Under the pieces are notes generated by a model. The model ran no database searches and had not been told where the DNA came from. It saw only the letters and a list, made by a program, of their open reading frames with translations. Positions 53,379 through 61,231 of a stretch of 64,000 bases of DNA are shown piece by piece. How positions within the stretch are numbered: position 1 is the first letter of the stretch; every line of letters starts with the position of its first letter. The DNA is from Desulfobulbus elongatus DSM 2908 (lineage in GTDB: Bacteria > Desulfobacterota > Desulfobulbia > Desulfobulbales > Desulfobulbaceae). A program made the translations under genes and the position numbers. The DNA is taken from assembly GCF_000621145.1 (NCBI RefSeq), contig NZ_JHZB01000003.1, positions 62,001 to 126,000 of the forward strand. The letters run 5' to 3'.

Positions 53379-54446
53379 TTATCTCTTGCCCTGCAACGAG
53401 TAGACGTAGGCCAGGATCTCGGCCACCGCCTTGAACAGCTCCTCGGGGATGGTCTGGCCCACCTCGACTTTGGAATGCAATAACCTTGCCACCGGCGGAT
53501 TCTCGACCAGGGGGATGCGGTGCTCGCGGGCGATCTCGCGGATCTTCGCCGCCACCAGTTCCTGCCCCTTGGCCAGGACCACCGGCGCTTCCATGGTGCC
53601 GGCCTCGTACTTGAGGGCCACGGCGACATGGGTCGGGTTGGTGATGACCACGTCGGCGGTGGGCACGGCGGCCATCATGCGCTTGCGGGCCATCTGCTGC
53701 TGGATGGAACGGATTTTTGACTTGATGTGCGGGTCGCCCTCGGTCTCCTTCATCTCCTCCTTCTGTTCCTGCTTGGTCATCTTCATCTTCTCCTCCATCT
53801 CCCAGCGGACGAAGGCGTAGTCGAGAATGGCCAGGGCGATCATGATCGCCGCCACCTTGGCCATGACCAGGGCGGCGGTCTTGGCGAGATAGAGGACCGT
53901 GCTGTCCACCGGCATCCCGATGAGCAGCAGGGCCTGGTCGAATTCCCCCCTGATGGTGCTGTAGGCGACCCAGCCGATCAGCCCCACCTTGAGCAGCGAC
54001 TTGATCACCTCGACCAGGGAACGCTTGGAGAACAACCGGCCCATCCCCTTGATGGGGTCGAGCTTGGTCAGGTCGGGGACGAGCGGCTGGGTGGTGAACA
54101 GCCAGCCGATCTGGACGAAGGTGGCGAAAAAGCCGACGAGCAGGGCGGCGAGAAACAGCGGCGCCAGCATGAGGGCCAGGACGGCGCCGAGGTAATAGGC
54201 CAGTTGCATCAGGGAGTTGGCGGTGACGGCGAACTCGCCGCTGGTTCGCCAGACAGCGGTGAGCATTTCCCTGAGCTTGTCCCAGAAGATGGGGGCATAG
54301 AACATCCAGAAGAGCAGCAGCAGGGTGAACATGGCCGCGGTCTGCACCTCGCGGCTCTGGGCCACCTGGCCCTTTTTCCGGAAATCGGCCCGCCGTTTCG
54401 CCGATGGGGATTCAGTCCGTTCCCCGGTGCTGGTCTCTTCAGCCAT
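53379..54446 (-). CDS. flhB: Flagellar export switch protein FlhB
   Basis: A 355-residue membrane protein. An N-terminal ERTESPSAKRRADFRKKGQVAQSRE region is followed by four membrane helices, then the cytoplasmic switch domain. The self-cleavage NPTH motif is intact at residues 270-273, so rod/hook to filament switching should work. The 163-base gap to fliR upstream is longer than elsewhere in the operon and holds no gene I can see. Confidence 0.97.
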   Translation of the reverse strand: MAEETSTGERTESPSAKRRADFRKKGQVAQSREVQTAAMFTLLLLFWMFYAPIFWDKLREMLTAVWRTSGEFAVTANSLMQLAYYLGAVLALMLAPLFLAALLVGFFATFVQIGWLFTTQPLVPDLTKLDPIKGMGRLFSKRSLVEVIKSLLKVGLIGWVAYSTIRGEFDQALLLIGMPVDSTVLYLAKTAALVMAKVAAIMIALAILDYAFVRWEMEEKMKMTKQEQKEEMKETEGDPHIKSKIRSIQQQMARKRMMAAVPTADVVITNPTHVAVALKYEAGTMEAPVVLAKGQELVAAKIREIAREHRIPLVENPPVARLLHSKVEVGQTIPEELFKAVAEILAYVYSLQGKR

Positions 54447-54609
54447 GGTCCGTCATTGCGCAGGGACATCCGCGCGGCGGACGTCGTTTCCGGAGCGGGT
54501 CGCCGCCCCATGCGGCGTCCCTGCCGCGAGCCTTTGCAACAAACGCACCTGAACGACGGCCCGCACCCTTGGGGGGGCGGACGACTATATTCCTATTGTA
54601 TTCCAGTGG

Positions 54610-55389
54610 TTATCTGAGCAGGTGCAGCATGGTGAGGATGTTCTCCCCCATGGTGTCAAATTCACGGCGCAGAATGGCGAAGGTGGCCGGCAGTGTCAGG
54701 CCGATGACAAGGAAGGCGATGCCGATGTTGAGGGGAAAGGAGAGCATGAAGACGTTGAGCTGGGGGAAGACCCGGGCAAGGACGCCGAGCACCAGGTTGG
54801 CGAGGAGGAGCAGCGCCAGGACCGGGGCGCTGAACTTGACGCCGAGGACGAACATGTGGCTGGCCTGGCGCATCAGGTTGTCGATCGCGTCCTGGGAGAA
54901 ATCGAGCGGACCCGGCGGCAGGAGCGCGAAGGATTCGACGATGGCGCGGAAGAAGAAATGGTGCATGTCCAGGGCCAGGAAGAGCATCAGGGCGAGGATA
55001 TTGGCGAACTGGCTCATCAGCGAGAGCTGCTGGGTGGTCTGCGGATCGAAGATGTTGGCGGCGGCGAACCCCATCTGGTAGCCGATCACCGTGCCGCCGA
55101 AACTCACCGCGGCAAAGACCATCTGGGCGATCAGGCCGACCAGGACCCCGATCAGGACCTCGTTGACGAGCAGCACCGCGAACCAGGTCAGGGAGAGGGG
55201 CGTCTTGGGCGTGTAGGGGACCAGGGCCGGGAAGAGGAGCAGGGTGGTGGTCACCGCTAGGCCGATCTTGAGCCGCCCGGCGATCTGGCTGCCGGTGAAG
55301 GCGGGGATGGCCGCCACCAGGGCCATGATCCTGGCGAGGCAGAGGAGGAAATCCTGGAACTGCTGCAGGGAAATGAACGGCAGGTCCAT
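54610..55389 (-). CDS. fliR: Flagellar export apparatus protein FliR
   Basis: A 259-residue membrane protein of the FliP-FliQ-FliR gate. Several long hydrophobic helices are visible, with GLAVTTTLLLFPAL, LLVNEVLIGVLVGLIAQMVFAAVSFGG and GYQMGFAAANIFDPQ, all family-like. It begins MDLPFISLQQFQDF, 20 bases after the fliQ stop. Confidence 0.96.
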   Translation of the reverse strand: MDLPFISLQQFQDFLLCLARIMALVAAIPAFTGSQIAGRLKIGLAVTTTLLLFPALVPYTPKTPLSLTWFAVLLVNEVLIGVLVGLIAQMVFAAVSFGGTVIGYQMGFAAANIFDPQTTQQLSLMSQFANILALMLFLALDMHHFFFRAIVESFALLPPGPLDFSQDAIDNLMRQASHMFVLGVKFSAPVLALLLLANLVLGVLARVFPQLNVFMLSFPLNIGIAFLVIGLTLPATFAILRREFDTMGENILTMLHLLR

Positions 55390-55409
55390 GGGCGCGTGCG
55401 GTACGGGCT

Positions 55410-55679
55410 CTACCGGCCGACCGTGGCGATCTGGGCGATGACGCCGGTGGTGAAGGTCACCAGCAGGTCCATGATCCAGGGGCCGAAGATCAGCAGGGTG
55501 ACGAAGACCGCGACGATCTTGGGGATGAAGGTCATGGTCTGCTCGTTGATCTGGGTGGCGGCCTGGAAGATGCTGATCACCAGGCCGACCACCATGGCCG
55601 CGATCAGCATCGGGGCCGAGGTCAGCAAAATGGCTTCCACCGCTTGCTTGCCGATATGGATGACGGCGTCAGGGGACAT
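55410..55679 (-). CDS. fliQ: Flagellar export apparatus protein FliQ
   Basis: An 89-residue protein with two membrane helices, starting MSPDAVIHIGKQAVEAILL. The conserved GLVISIFQAATQINEQTMTFIPKI loop lies between them. The length is exactly that of the family. The ATG lies 32 bases after the fliP stop; a longer open frame through fliP in another register is not real. Confidence 0.96.
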   Translation of the reverse strand: MSPDAVIHIGKQAVEAILLTSAPMLIAAMVVGLVISIFQAATQINEQTMTFIPKIVAVFVTLLIFGPWIMDLLVTFTTGVIAQIATVGR

Positions 55680-55711
55680 GGCGTTGGCGCGGACGGCGGC
55701 TGCGGCCGGGG

Positions 55712-56452
55712 TTAGCCGAAGCTCTTCATCAGGGAGCCGACCACCAGCTGCCAGCCGTCGACGAGCACGAACAACAGCAGCTTGAACGGCAGGGAAATGA
55801 CGATCGGCGGCAGCATCATCATGCCCATGGACATCAGCACCGAGGCCACCAGCATGTCGATCACCAGGAAGGGGACGTAGATCATGAACCCCATCTGAAA
55901 GGAACGTTTCAGTTCCGAGAGCATGAAGGCCGGGATGAGAATCGACGAGGACACGTCCTTCCTGTCGGCCGGCTGCTCCTCCTTGGTGATGTCGATCAGC
56001 AGCTGGAGTTCGTTTTCCTGCACCTGGGAGAACATGAAGTCGCGCATCACGTCCACCGAGCGCGTCAACGCCTGCTGCTGGGTTATTTTCTCCTGCATGT
56101 AGGGTTGCAGGGCCTGGGCGTTGATGGTGTTGAAGGTCGGGGCCATGACGAAGAAGGTGAGAAACAGGGCGAGCCCGAGCAGCACCTGGTTGGGCGGCGT
56201 GTTCTGGGTGCCCATGGCCTGGCGGACGAAGCCCAGGACGATGATGATCCGGGTGAAGGCGGTGGTCATCAGGAGAATGGCCGGGGCCACGGTGAGGATG
56301 GTGAGCACCAGCACGACCTGGAGCGCGGTCGAGACCTCGGCCGGGGTGCTGGCCTCCTTGATCCCCAGGGAGAGGGTGGGCAGATCGATCGCCTGCGCCC
56401 ATGTCGGCGTCAGCAGCAGGAACAGGCCGAGACAGAGGCGGAACCGTTTCAC
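55712..56452 (-). CDS. fliP: Flagellar export gate protein FliP
   Basis: A 246-residue protein with a cleavable signal peptide (residues 1-21, ending WAQA), unusual for inner-membrane proteins but normal for FliP. Four membrane helices follow. Signatures: LTVAPAILLMTTAFTRIIIVLGFVRQAMG and the C-terminal MMMLPPIVISLPFKLLLFVLVDGW. It begins with GTG overlapping the fliO stop by four bases. Confidence 0.97.
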   Translation of the reverse strand: MKRFRLCLGLFLLLTPTWAQAIDLPTLSLGIKEASTPAEVSTALQVVLVLTILTVAPAILLMTTAFTRIIIVLGFVRQAMGTQNTPPNQVLLGLALFLTFFVMAPTFNTINAQALQPYMQEKITQQQALTRSVDVMRDFMFSQVQENELQLLIDITKEEQPADRKDVSSSILIPAFMLSELKRSFQMGFMIYVPFLVIDMLVASVLMSMGMMMLPPIVISLPFKLLLFVLVDGWQLVVGSLMKSFG

Positions 56453-56814
56453 GACTGTTCCGCCAGCACGGTGGAAAAATCGGCCGGTTTTTGGCCGGAA
56501 TCGCCGGACAGATCGGCCAGGAGGTGAATGGAGTTGGCGCTGATGCCCAGCAGGTATTCCCGGCCGCGGACCTCCACCAGGGCCAGGGTCGCCCGTGGCT
56601 GCAGGGGCCGCACCTCGATGAGCCTGATGGCGTTGCCGCCGATTCTGCCCAGCAGCAGTCGTTTTTTTGACAGGCCGTAAAGGGCGAAGATCAGGCCGAC
56701 CACCACCAGCAGGGCCCAGCCGGTCCGCAGCAGGGCCGAGGTCATGTCCGGCGGTTCCGCGGCCCAGGCCGACGCCGGCCAGAGGATCAGGAGAAGGACG
56801 GGCATCCGTGCCAT
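56449..56814 (-). CDS. fliO: Flagellar biogenesis protein FliO
   Basis: A 121-residue protein that assists FliP assembly. It has an N-terminal signal-like hydrophobic segment, then a membrane helix (TGWALLVVVGLIFALYGL) and a small cytoplasmic domain with IRLIEVRPLQPRATLALVEVRGREYLLGIS, typical of FliO. The ATG at 56814 is my choice; a TTG at 56835 or an ATG at 56805 are possible. It lies between fliN and fliP. Confidence 0.88.
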   Translation of the reverse strand: MARMPVLLLILWPASAWAAEPPDMTSALLRTGWALLVVVGLIFALYGLSKKRLLLGRIGGNAIRLIEVRPLQPRATLALVEVRGREYLLGISANSIHLLADLSGDSGQKPADFSTVLAEQS

Positions 56815-56818
56815 GGCG

Positions 56819-57199
56819 TCACACCAGGTTTTCAATCCGGTCGGACTGGCTGACCACCTCGGTCAGCTTGATGCCGAACCTGTCGCCCACCTTGACCGCC
56901 TCCCCCCGGGCGATCAGCCGGGAGTTGACGTAGAGATCCAGGGGGTCGCCGGCCTGTTTGTCGAGCTCGATCACATAGCCCTCGCCCATCTGCAGGAGAT
57001 CCTTGATGAGGATCCGCGCCCGGCCGACCTCGACCGAGACCTGCAGGGGCACGTTGTAGAGGAATTCCAACTCCCGCACCAGATTGACCTGACCGCCCTG
57101 GGATGCCGGGCCGCCTTTGTTTTCCTTCAGCAGCTCGGCGGTTTCCTCGGGGTCGAGGGGATTGAATCGCTGCGGTTCAGGCGGTTCAGGTGTTGCCAT
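56819..57199 (-). CDS. fliN: Flagellar motor switch protein FliN
   Basis: A 126-residue C-ring protein. The first 45 residues are polar linker; the SpoA domain (about 45-126) shows LEFLYNVPLQVSVEVGRARILIKDLLQMGEGYVIELDK and LYVNSRLIARGEAVKVGDRFGIKL. GGAGG precedes the ATG. It overlaps the end of fliM by 14 bases. Confidence 0.97.
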   Translation of the reverse strand: MATPEPPEPQRFNPLDPEETAELLKENKGGPASQGGQVNLVRELEFLYNVPLQVSVEVGRARILIKDLLQMGEGYVIELDKQAGDPLDLYVNSRLIARGEAVKVGDRFGIKLTEVVSQSDRIENLV

Positions 57200-58223
57200 G
57201 AATGCCTCCTAATCGGTTGATGGTGGTGCCGGTGACGTGAAACGCCTTCTTGCCGTTTCGTTCGCCGGCGATGGCCTGAAAAAGCGGTTGATCCTCGACC
57301 AGGATGGTCAGCGGCTGATCGGGGTTGTACTGCAGGTCGACGATGTCGCCGGGTTGAAGCGCGAGAATCTCCCGGATGGTCATGTCGACCAGGCCGGACC
57401 GGGCGACCGCCAGGGTTTCCATCTCCATGGTCTCCTGGACGATCTGGTCTGTCCAGGTGTTGGCGCCCTGGGTGATGGTGGCCAGGGCCTTGAATTTTTC
57501 GCGCAGCGGCTCGAGGGTGAGATAGGGGATGATGAACCGCATCTGGCCGCACAGTTCGCCGGCCAGGCGGATATTGAAGCGTGTCACCAGCACCTCGGTG
57601 TCCGGTTCGACGATGCTGACCAGCCGGAAATTGTTTTCCACCTTGCTCAGCAGCACCCGGATGTCGATTACCGGCCGCATGGCGTTGGCGAGTTCGGTGC
57701 AGATGTCGTCCATCACGCTTTTCAGCAGGGAGATTTCGATGGTGGTCAGGTTGCGGTTCAGGGCGAGGGGTTCGTTGGACTGGGACGAACCGAGCATGAT
57801 CTCCAGCAGGGTGAAGGCCATGAGGGTGTCGAAATGGAACAGGCAGCCGTATTTCAACGGCGAGATGCTGTAGATGCCCACCGCGCCCTGGCTGTTGAGA
57901 TCGAGCAGGCTCTGCTGGAAATCGGTGGTGGCGATGTCCTCCCGCTCGACGCCGAAGTTGCGCAGCATGACATTGGTCAGGCAGGTGGAGAACTTGCGGG
58001 CGAAACTGTCGAGGATGATGTCCAGGTTGGGGAGACGCAACTCGCCGCTGGTCCGGAATCGTTCGTAAACCTTGAACAGATCGAGATTCGACGCCGGCGT
58101 GGCCTGGCGCGGCGGCCAGGGTCGGTCGGTGTCGATCAGATCCGTCGAAATCCTGCCCGCCCTGATGGCGGCCAGCAACTCGGCGATTTCCTGTTTGGTG
58201 AGTATCGGCTCCACGGGGGTCAC
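57186..58223 (-). CDS. fliM: Flagellar motor switch protein FliM
   Basis: A 345-residue C-ring protein. The N-terminal LTKQEIAELLAAIRAG holds the start region that binds CheY-P in the family, here with a somewhat degenerate sequence. The CheC-like middle domain follows, then a C-terminal SpoA domain. It starts with GTG overlapping the fliL stop by four bases. Confidence 0.96.
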   Translation of the reverse strand: MTPVEPILTKQEIAELLAAIRAGRISTDLIDTDRPWPPRQATPASNLDLFKVYERFRTSGELRLPNLDIILDSFARKFSTCLTNVMLRNFGVEREDIATTDFQQSLLDLNSQGAVGIYSISPLKYGCLFHFDTLMAFTLLEIMLGSSQSNEPLALNRNLTTIEISLLKSVMDDICTELANAMRPVIDIRVLLSKVENNFRLVSIVEPDTEVLVTRFNIRLAGELCGQMRFIIPYLTLEPLREKFKALATITQGANTWTDQIVQETMEMETLAVARSGLVDMTIREILALQPGDIVDLQYNPDQPLTILVEDQPLFQAIAGERNGKKAFHVTGTTINRLGGIHGNT

Positions 58224-58735
58224 TGCACCACGAAATCGGTCAGGTAGATATTGTTGACCTTGCCGGTTTTGAGAAACGAATTGATCTTGCTCTTCAATTC
58301 GGCCTTCACCTGGTTCTTGCCCTGGATATCCTGGAGTTCCTCGAAGGTCTTGTTGCCGATGATCAGGAGGATGGCGTCGCGGATCTGGGGCATCCGTCTG
58401 TTGACCTCGTCCACGGTGCCGTCCCTGTCCAGTTCGAGCGAGAGCGAGGCCTTGACATAATGGGGCGCATCCGTGCCGATGATGTTGACGATGAACTCCC
58501 TGATCTCCACCATCGGACCGATCTTCGCGTCATCCGGAATCGGCTTGATCAGGGCGGCGGCCTTGCTCTCTTCCTGCTTGCGCTGCATCTCTTTTTTCGG
58601 CTGGTACACCAGGAAGTAATAGCCGCCTCCACCGCCCGCCAGCAGGAGGATGAGGGCGGCCGCGATCATGATGATCAGCTTTTTCCTGCCGCCGGTTTTC
58701 GGTTCGTCCGCTTTGTCGGTTTTTTTTTCCGCCAT
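58220..58735 (-). CDS. fliL: Flagellar basal body protein FliL
   Basis: A 171-residue inner-membrane protein that supports stator function. A basic N-terminus (GGRKK) precedes one membrane helix (about 19-41). The periplasmic domain shows IREFIVNIIGTDAPHYVKASLSLEL and the ending NNIYLTDFVVQ. AAGGA lies upstream of the ATG. It is the first gene of the long fliL-flhG-fliA operon behind a sigma-54 promoter. Confidence 0.95.
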   Translation of the reverse strand: MAEKKTDKADEPKTGGRKKLIIMIAAALILLLAGGGGGYYFLVYQPKKEMQRKQEESKAAALIKPIPDDAKIGPMVEIREFIVNIIGTDAPHYVKASLSLELDRDGTVDEVNRRMPQIRDAILLIIGNKTFEELQDIQGKNQVKAELKSKINSFLKTGKVNNIYLTDFVVQ

Positions 58736-58905
58736 GATGGTGTTCCTTGCAATCTGAGTCGTTCACCGGAAAAGGGGAGCGATTTTCCCGGAACGATGGG
58801 GACCGGGCCAATGGATCGACCGTTGTGCCCGCGGGGGCTGCCGCCGAACTGAAAGGATGGAGAGGTCGGAATACCGGCTCCGATTCTCCAGCCCACCGCT
58901 GATTA

Positions 58906-58921
58906 TGCAAGTAAAATGCCA
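58906..58921 (-). promoter_or_regulatory. Sigma-54 promoter of the fliL operon
   Basis: On the minus strand the sequence is TGGCATTTTACTTGCA. The -24 GG and -12 GC are 10 bases apart, and 14 of the 16 positions fit the consensus TGGCACGN4TTGCW. It lies in the 315-base gap between flgE and fliL (58736-59050), giving a leader of about 160 bases. The rest of the gap holds a hairpin and no gene. Confidence 0.78.
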
Positions 58922-58996
58922 GGGAATGGGTGGCAAGAAGAGGGGCGGAGGGGGGAGGGCAGGAAGGGGGACGGAGATGGGGGATGGCCGAAATGC

Positions 58997-59030
58997 CACG
59001 GTCCCACCGCCTCAGGGCGACGGGACCGTG
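58997..59030 (-). terminator. Hairpin after flgE, probable terminator
   Basis: A perfect nine-base-pair outer stem (CACGGTCCC / GGGACCGTG) with an inner CGCC/GGCG stem and TCAG loop, starting 21 bases after the flgE stop. The T-run after it on the minus strand is weak (ATTT). Confidence 0.6.
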
Positions 59031-59050
59031 TGTCGAAAAAATGACTTCGG

Positions 59051-60313
59051 TTATCGTTTGAGATTGATCAGGTCGCTCAGCATGTCGTCCACGGTGGTGA
59101 TGATCTTGGAATTGGCCTGAAAACCGCGCTGGGTGGTGATCATCTTGACGAATTCCTGTCCCATGTCGACGTTGGACTGCTCCAGGGAGTTGGTGATCAG
59201 CTTGCCGCGTTCCGGTCCGGGCAGGCCGATCAGGACGGCGCCGGCCTCGGCCGGGGCGGTATAGCGGTTGGAGCCGGCCAGGAGCAGGCCGCCGGGATTC
59301 TGGAACTTGGCCAGCACCAGCTGGGAGATATTGATGTGGCGGCCGTTGGAATAGGAGGCCACCACGATGCCCTCGTCGTTGATCGCCACGTTGGTCAGTT
59401 CGCCCGTGCCGTAGCCGTTCTGTTCCTGGCCGATGACGATGGAGGCGCTGTCGTACTGGGTGCAGTCGAAATGGATGTCGATGGTGGACGAAGCGGCGCC
59501 GTTGCCCCAGTCGGCAGCCGGAATTGAGATCGTATAGTCGAACGGGGCCGATGCCTCGCCGATGCTGTTGAACACCATGGTGCCGGGAAGCGCCGTGGCG
59601 GTTGCCGCGTTGTCGACGCTGTAGGCCGCCTCCCAGGTATTGGTGAGGTCATCGGTCAGGCGCCAGTAGGCGGTGATGAGGTGCGACACCCCCAGGGAAT
59701 CGAAGATCTCGGCCGAGGCGGAATAGTTGTAGCTCGCCCGCACCGTGGGGTCGATGGCCGGATAGGTGATCGTGTCGACGAGCGGCGAGTTCTCGCTCAG
59801 GTTGGTGGTGAAGGACAGCTCCGTGGTGGGGCTGGCCGCGATCAGGCCGATGTTGGCCACCCGAACGTCCGTGGGATCGTTGGGGAGCAGTTCGTCGTTG
59901 TTCACGGAACTGAACTGCTTGCCCTGGACCCGCAGGCCCTCGGGGGTTATCAGATAGCCGTCCTCGTTGAAGCTGAAGGCGCCGGCCCGGCTGTAGAAGG
60001 TGGTGCTGTTGCCCGGCTCCTTCAGCACGAAGAAGCCCGAGCCCTCGATGGCGACATCGGTGTCCGACGAGGTGTTTTCAAAGGTGCCCTGCTTGTAGAT
60101 GGAGTCGACGGTGGAAAGCCCAACGCCGCGGCCGACCTGGGACATGCCGCCCGAACCGTAGACACTGCTCGCCAGAAGATCGGAAAAGATACAGCGTGCG
60201 CTTTTGTACCCCAGGGTGTTGGTGTTGGCCAGGTTATTGCCGATGACGCTCATCGCCTCGGAATTGGTGTTGAGTCCGCTGACGCCGCTGAACATAGCGC
60301 TGTAAATACCCAT
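59051..60313 (-). CDS. flgE: Flagellar hook protein FlgE
   Basis: A 420-residue hook protein. The N-terminal MGIYSAMFSGVSGLNTNSEAMSVIGNNLANTNTLGYKSAR is characteristic. The C-terminus NVDMGQEFVKMITTQRGFQANSKIITTVDDMLSDLINLKR completes the axial domain. AGGAGG lies directly upstream of the ATG. The 215-base gap before it, after flgD, holds a nested hairpin. Confidence 0.97.
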   Translation of the reverse strand: MGIYSAMFSGVSGLNTNSEAMSVIGNNLANTNTLGYKSARCIFSDLLASSVYGSGGMSQVGRGVGLSTVDSIYKQGTFENTSSDTDVAIEGSGFFVLKEPGNSTTFYSRAGAFSFNEDGYLITPEGLRVQGKQFSSVNNDELLPNDPTDVRVANIGLIAASPTTELSFTTNLSENSPLVDTITYPAIDPTVRASYNYSASAEIFDSLGVSHLITAYWRLTDDLTNTWEAAYSVDNAATATALPGTMVFNSIGEASAPFDYTISIPAADWGNGAASSTIDIHFDCTQYDSASIVIGQEQNGYGTGELTNVAINDEGIVVASYSNGRHINISQLVLAKFQNPGGLLLAGSNRYTAPAEAGAVLIGLPGPERGKLITNSLEQSNVDMGQEFVKMITTQRGFQANSKIITTVDDMLSDLINLKR

Positions 60314-60364
60314 GACAACCTCCTGCGTGGGTGGTGTGAATAATTGAATGTACTGCTGTTTCAT

Positions 60365-60409
60365 GGAAAGCGGGCAACCGCCCGAACGCGGGCTGCAGAA
60401 CCGCTTTCC
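60365..60409 (-). repeat. Nested inverted repeat between flgD and flgE
   Basis: A perfect nine-base-pair outer stem (GGAAAGCGG at 60365-60373 against CCGCTTTCC at 60401-60409) encloses a five-base-pair GCCCG/CGGGC hairpin (60380-60393). No T-run follows, so it looks like an RNA processing or attenuation structure rather than a terminator. Confidence 0.45.
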
Positions 60410-60528
60410 TCAATTATCCCCGCGCCGTCCGTTGCCCAGAGATGGAGTTCGCCTCCCGGAAGCCACCGGTCCCTCGGCGGCGGGAAGACTGCGCCGGCAG
60501 CCGGAAGCCGCCGGGCATGCACCAGAGA

Positions 60529-61218
60529 TCAGCTGGAACCGCTGCCGCTCTGGTTGCTCTTGTACGCGCCGTACAGGGAGGAAATTTTGTATTCTCCCAG
60601 GCCGGTGATGATTTTGGCCTCGGTGCCGCTCAGATCGATGCCGGTCACCCTGGACCGCACCAGGGGAGTGAGGGTGGCGCTCGAGCCGTCCGCGTTCTTG
60701 GCGTTGATGGTGATCGAGTAGGTTCCGGAGGCCAGGGTGTTGCCGGAGGCGTCCTTGCCGTCCCAGGTCAGGAAATGGTTCCCTTCCGAGAGATCGGTCG
60801 CATCGAGCGTGGCCACGGTTTTGCCGGAGCTGTTCTTGATCACCAGGCTGGCGTCGGTCACGGTGCCGTCGATGCGGTAGCCGACCTGGACGGGGTCGCC
60901 GCCGAAAGTGAAGTCGCTGTTTTCAACCACCACGTCCTGATCGATCAGGCTCAGGGCGGAATACCGTTCGGAGCTGTTGGTGGCCGCCGCCAACTGATCC
61001 ATCGAGTCGTTGAGGTTGAACAACTGCTCCAGTTGGCTGTATTGGGCCAATTGAGAGGTGAACTCGGTGGGATCGGACGGGTTGAGCGGGTCCTGGTACT
61101 GGAGCTGGGCCACCAGCAGGGTGAGAAACTGTTCCTGGCCGAGGGCGGTGCTTTTCGAGGTGGTGCTGCTCGTACCGGTGGATGAGGTGGCACTGTTGGT
61201 TCCGTTGACGGTGGACAT
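60529..61218 (-). CDS. flgD: Flagellar hook capping protein FlgD
   Basis: A 229-residue scaffold for hook assembly. The N-terminal QEQFLTLLVAQLQYQDPLNPSDPTEFTSQLAQYSQLEQL is diagnostic. Middle Tudor/FNIII-like domains follow. GGGAGG lies upstream of the ATG at 61218. It follows fliK with a short overlap of the open frames, not of the genes as annotated. Confidence 0.96.
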   Translation of the reverse strand: MSTVNGTNSATSSTGTSSTTSKSTALGQEQFLTLLVAQLQYQDPLNPSDPTEFTSQLAQYSQLEQLFNLNDSMDQLAAATNSSERYSALSLIDQDVVVENSDFTFGGDPVQVGYRIDGTVTDASLVIKNSSGKTVATLDATDLSEGNHFLTWDGKDASGNTLASGTYSITINAKNADGSSATLTPLVRSRVTGIDLSGTEAKIITGLGEYKISSLYGAYKSNQSGSGSS

Positions 61219-61231
61219 ACTTCCTCCCTGT

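Noticed and set aside
51009-53483. 824-codon plus-strand open frame opposite flhA
   Set aside because: Gly/Asp/His-rich antisense translation with no domain; FlhA is certain on the minus strand.
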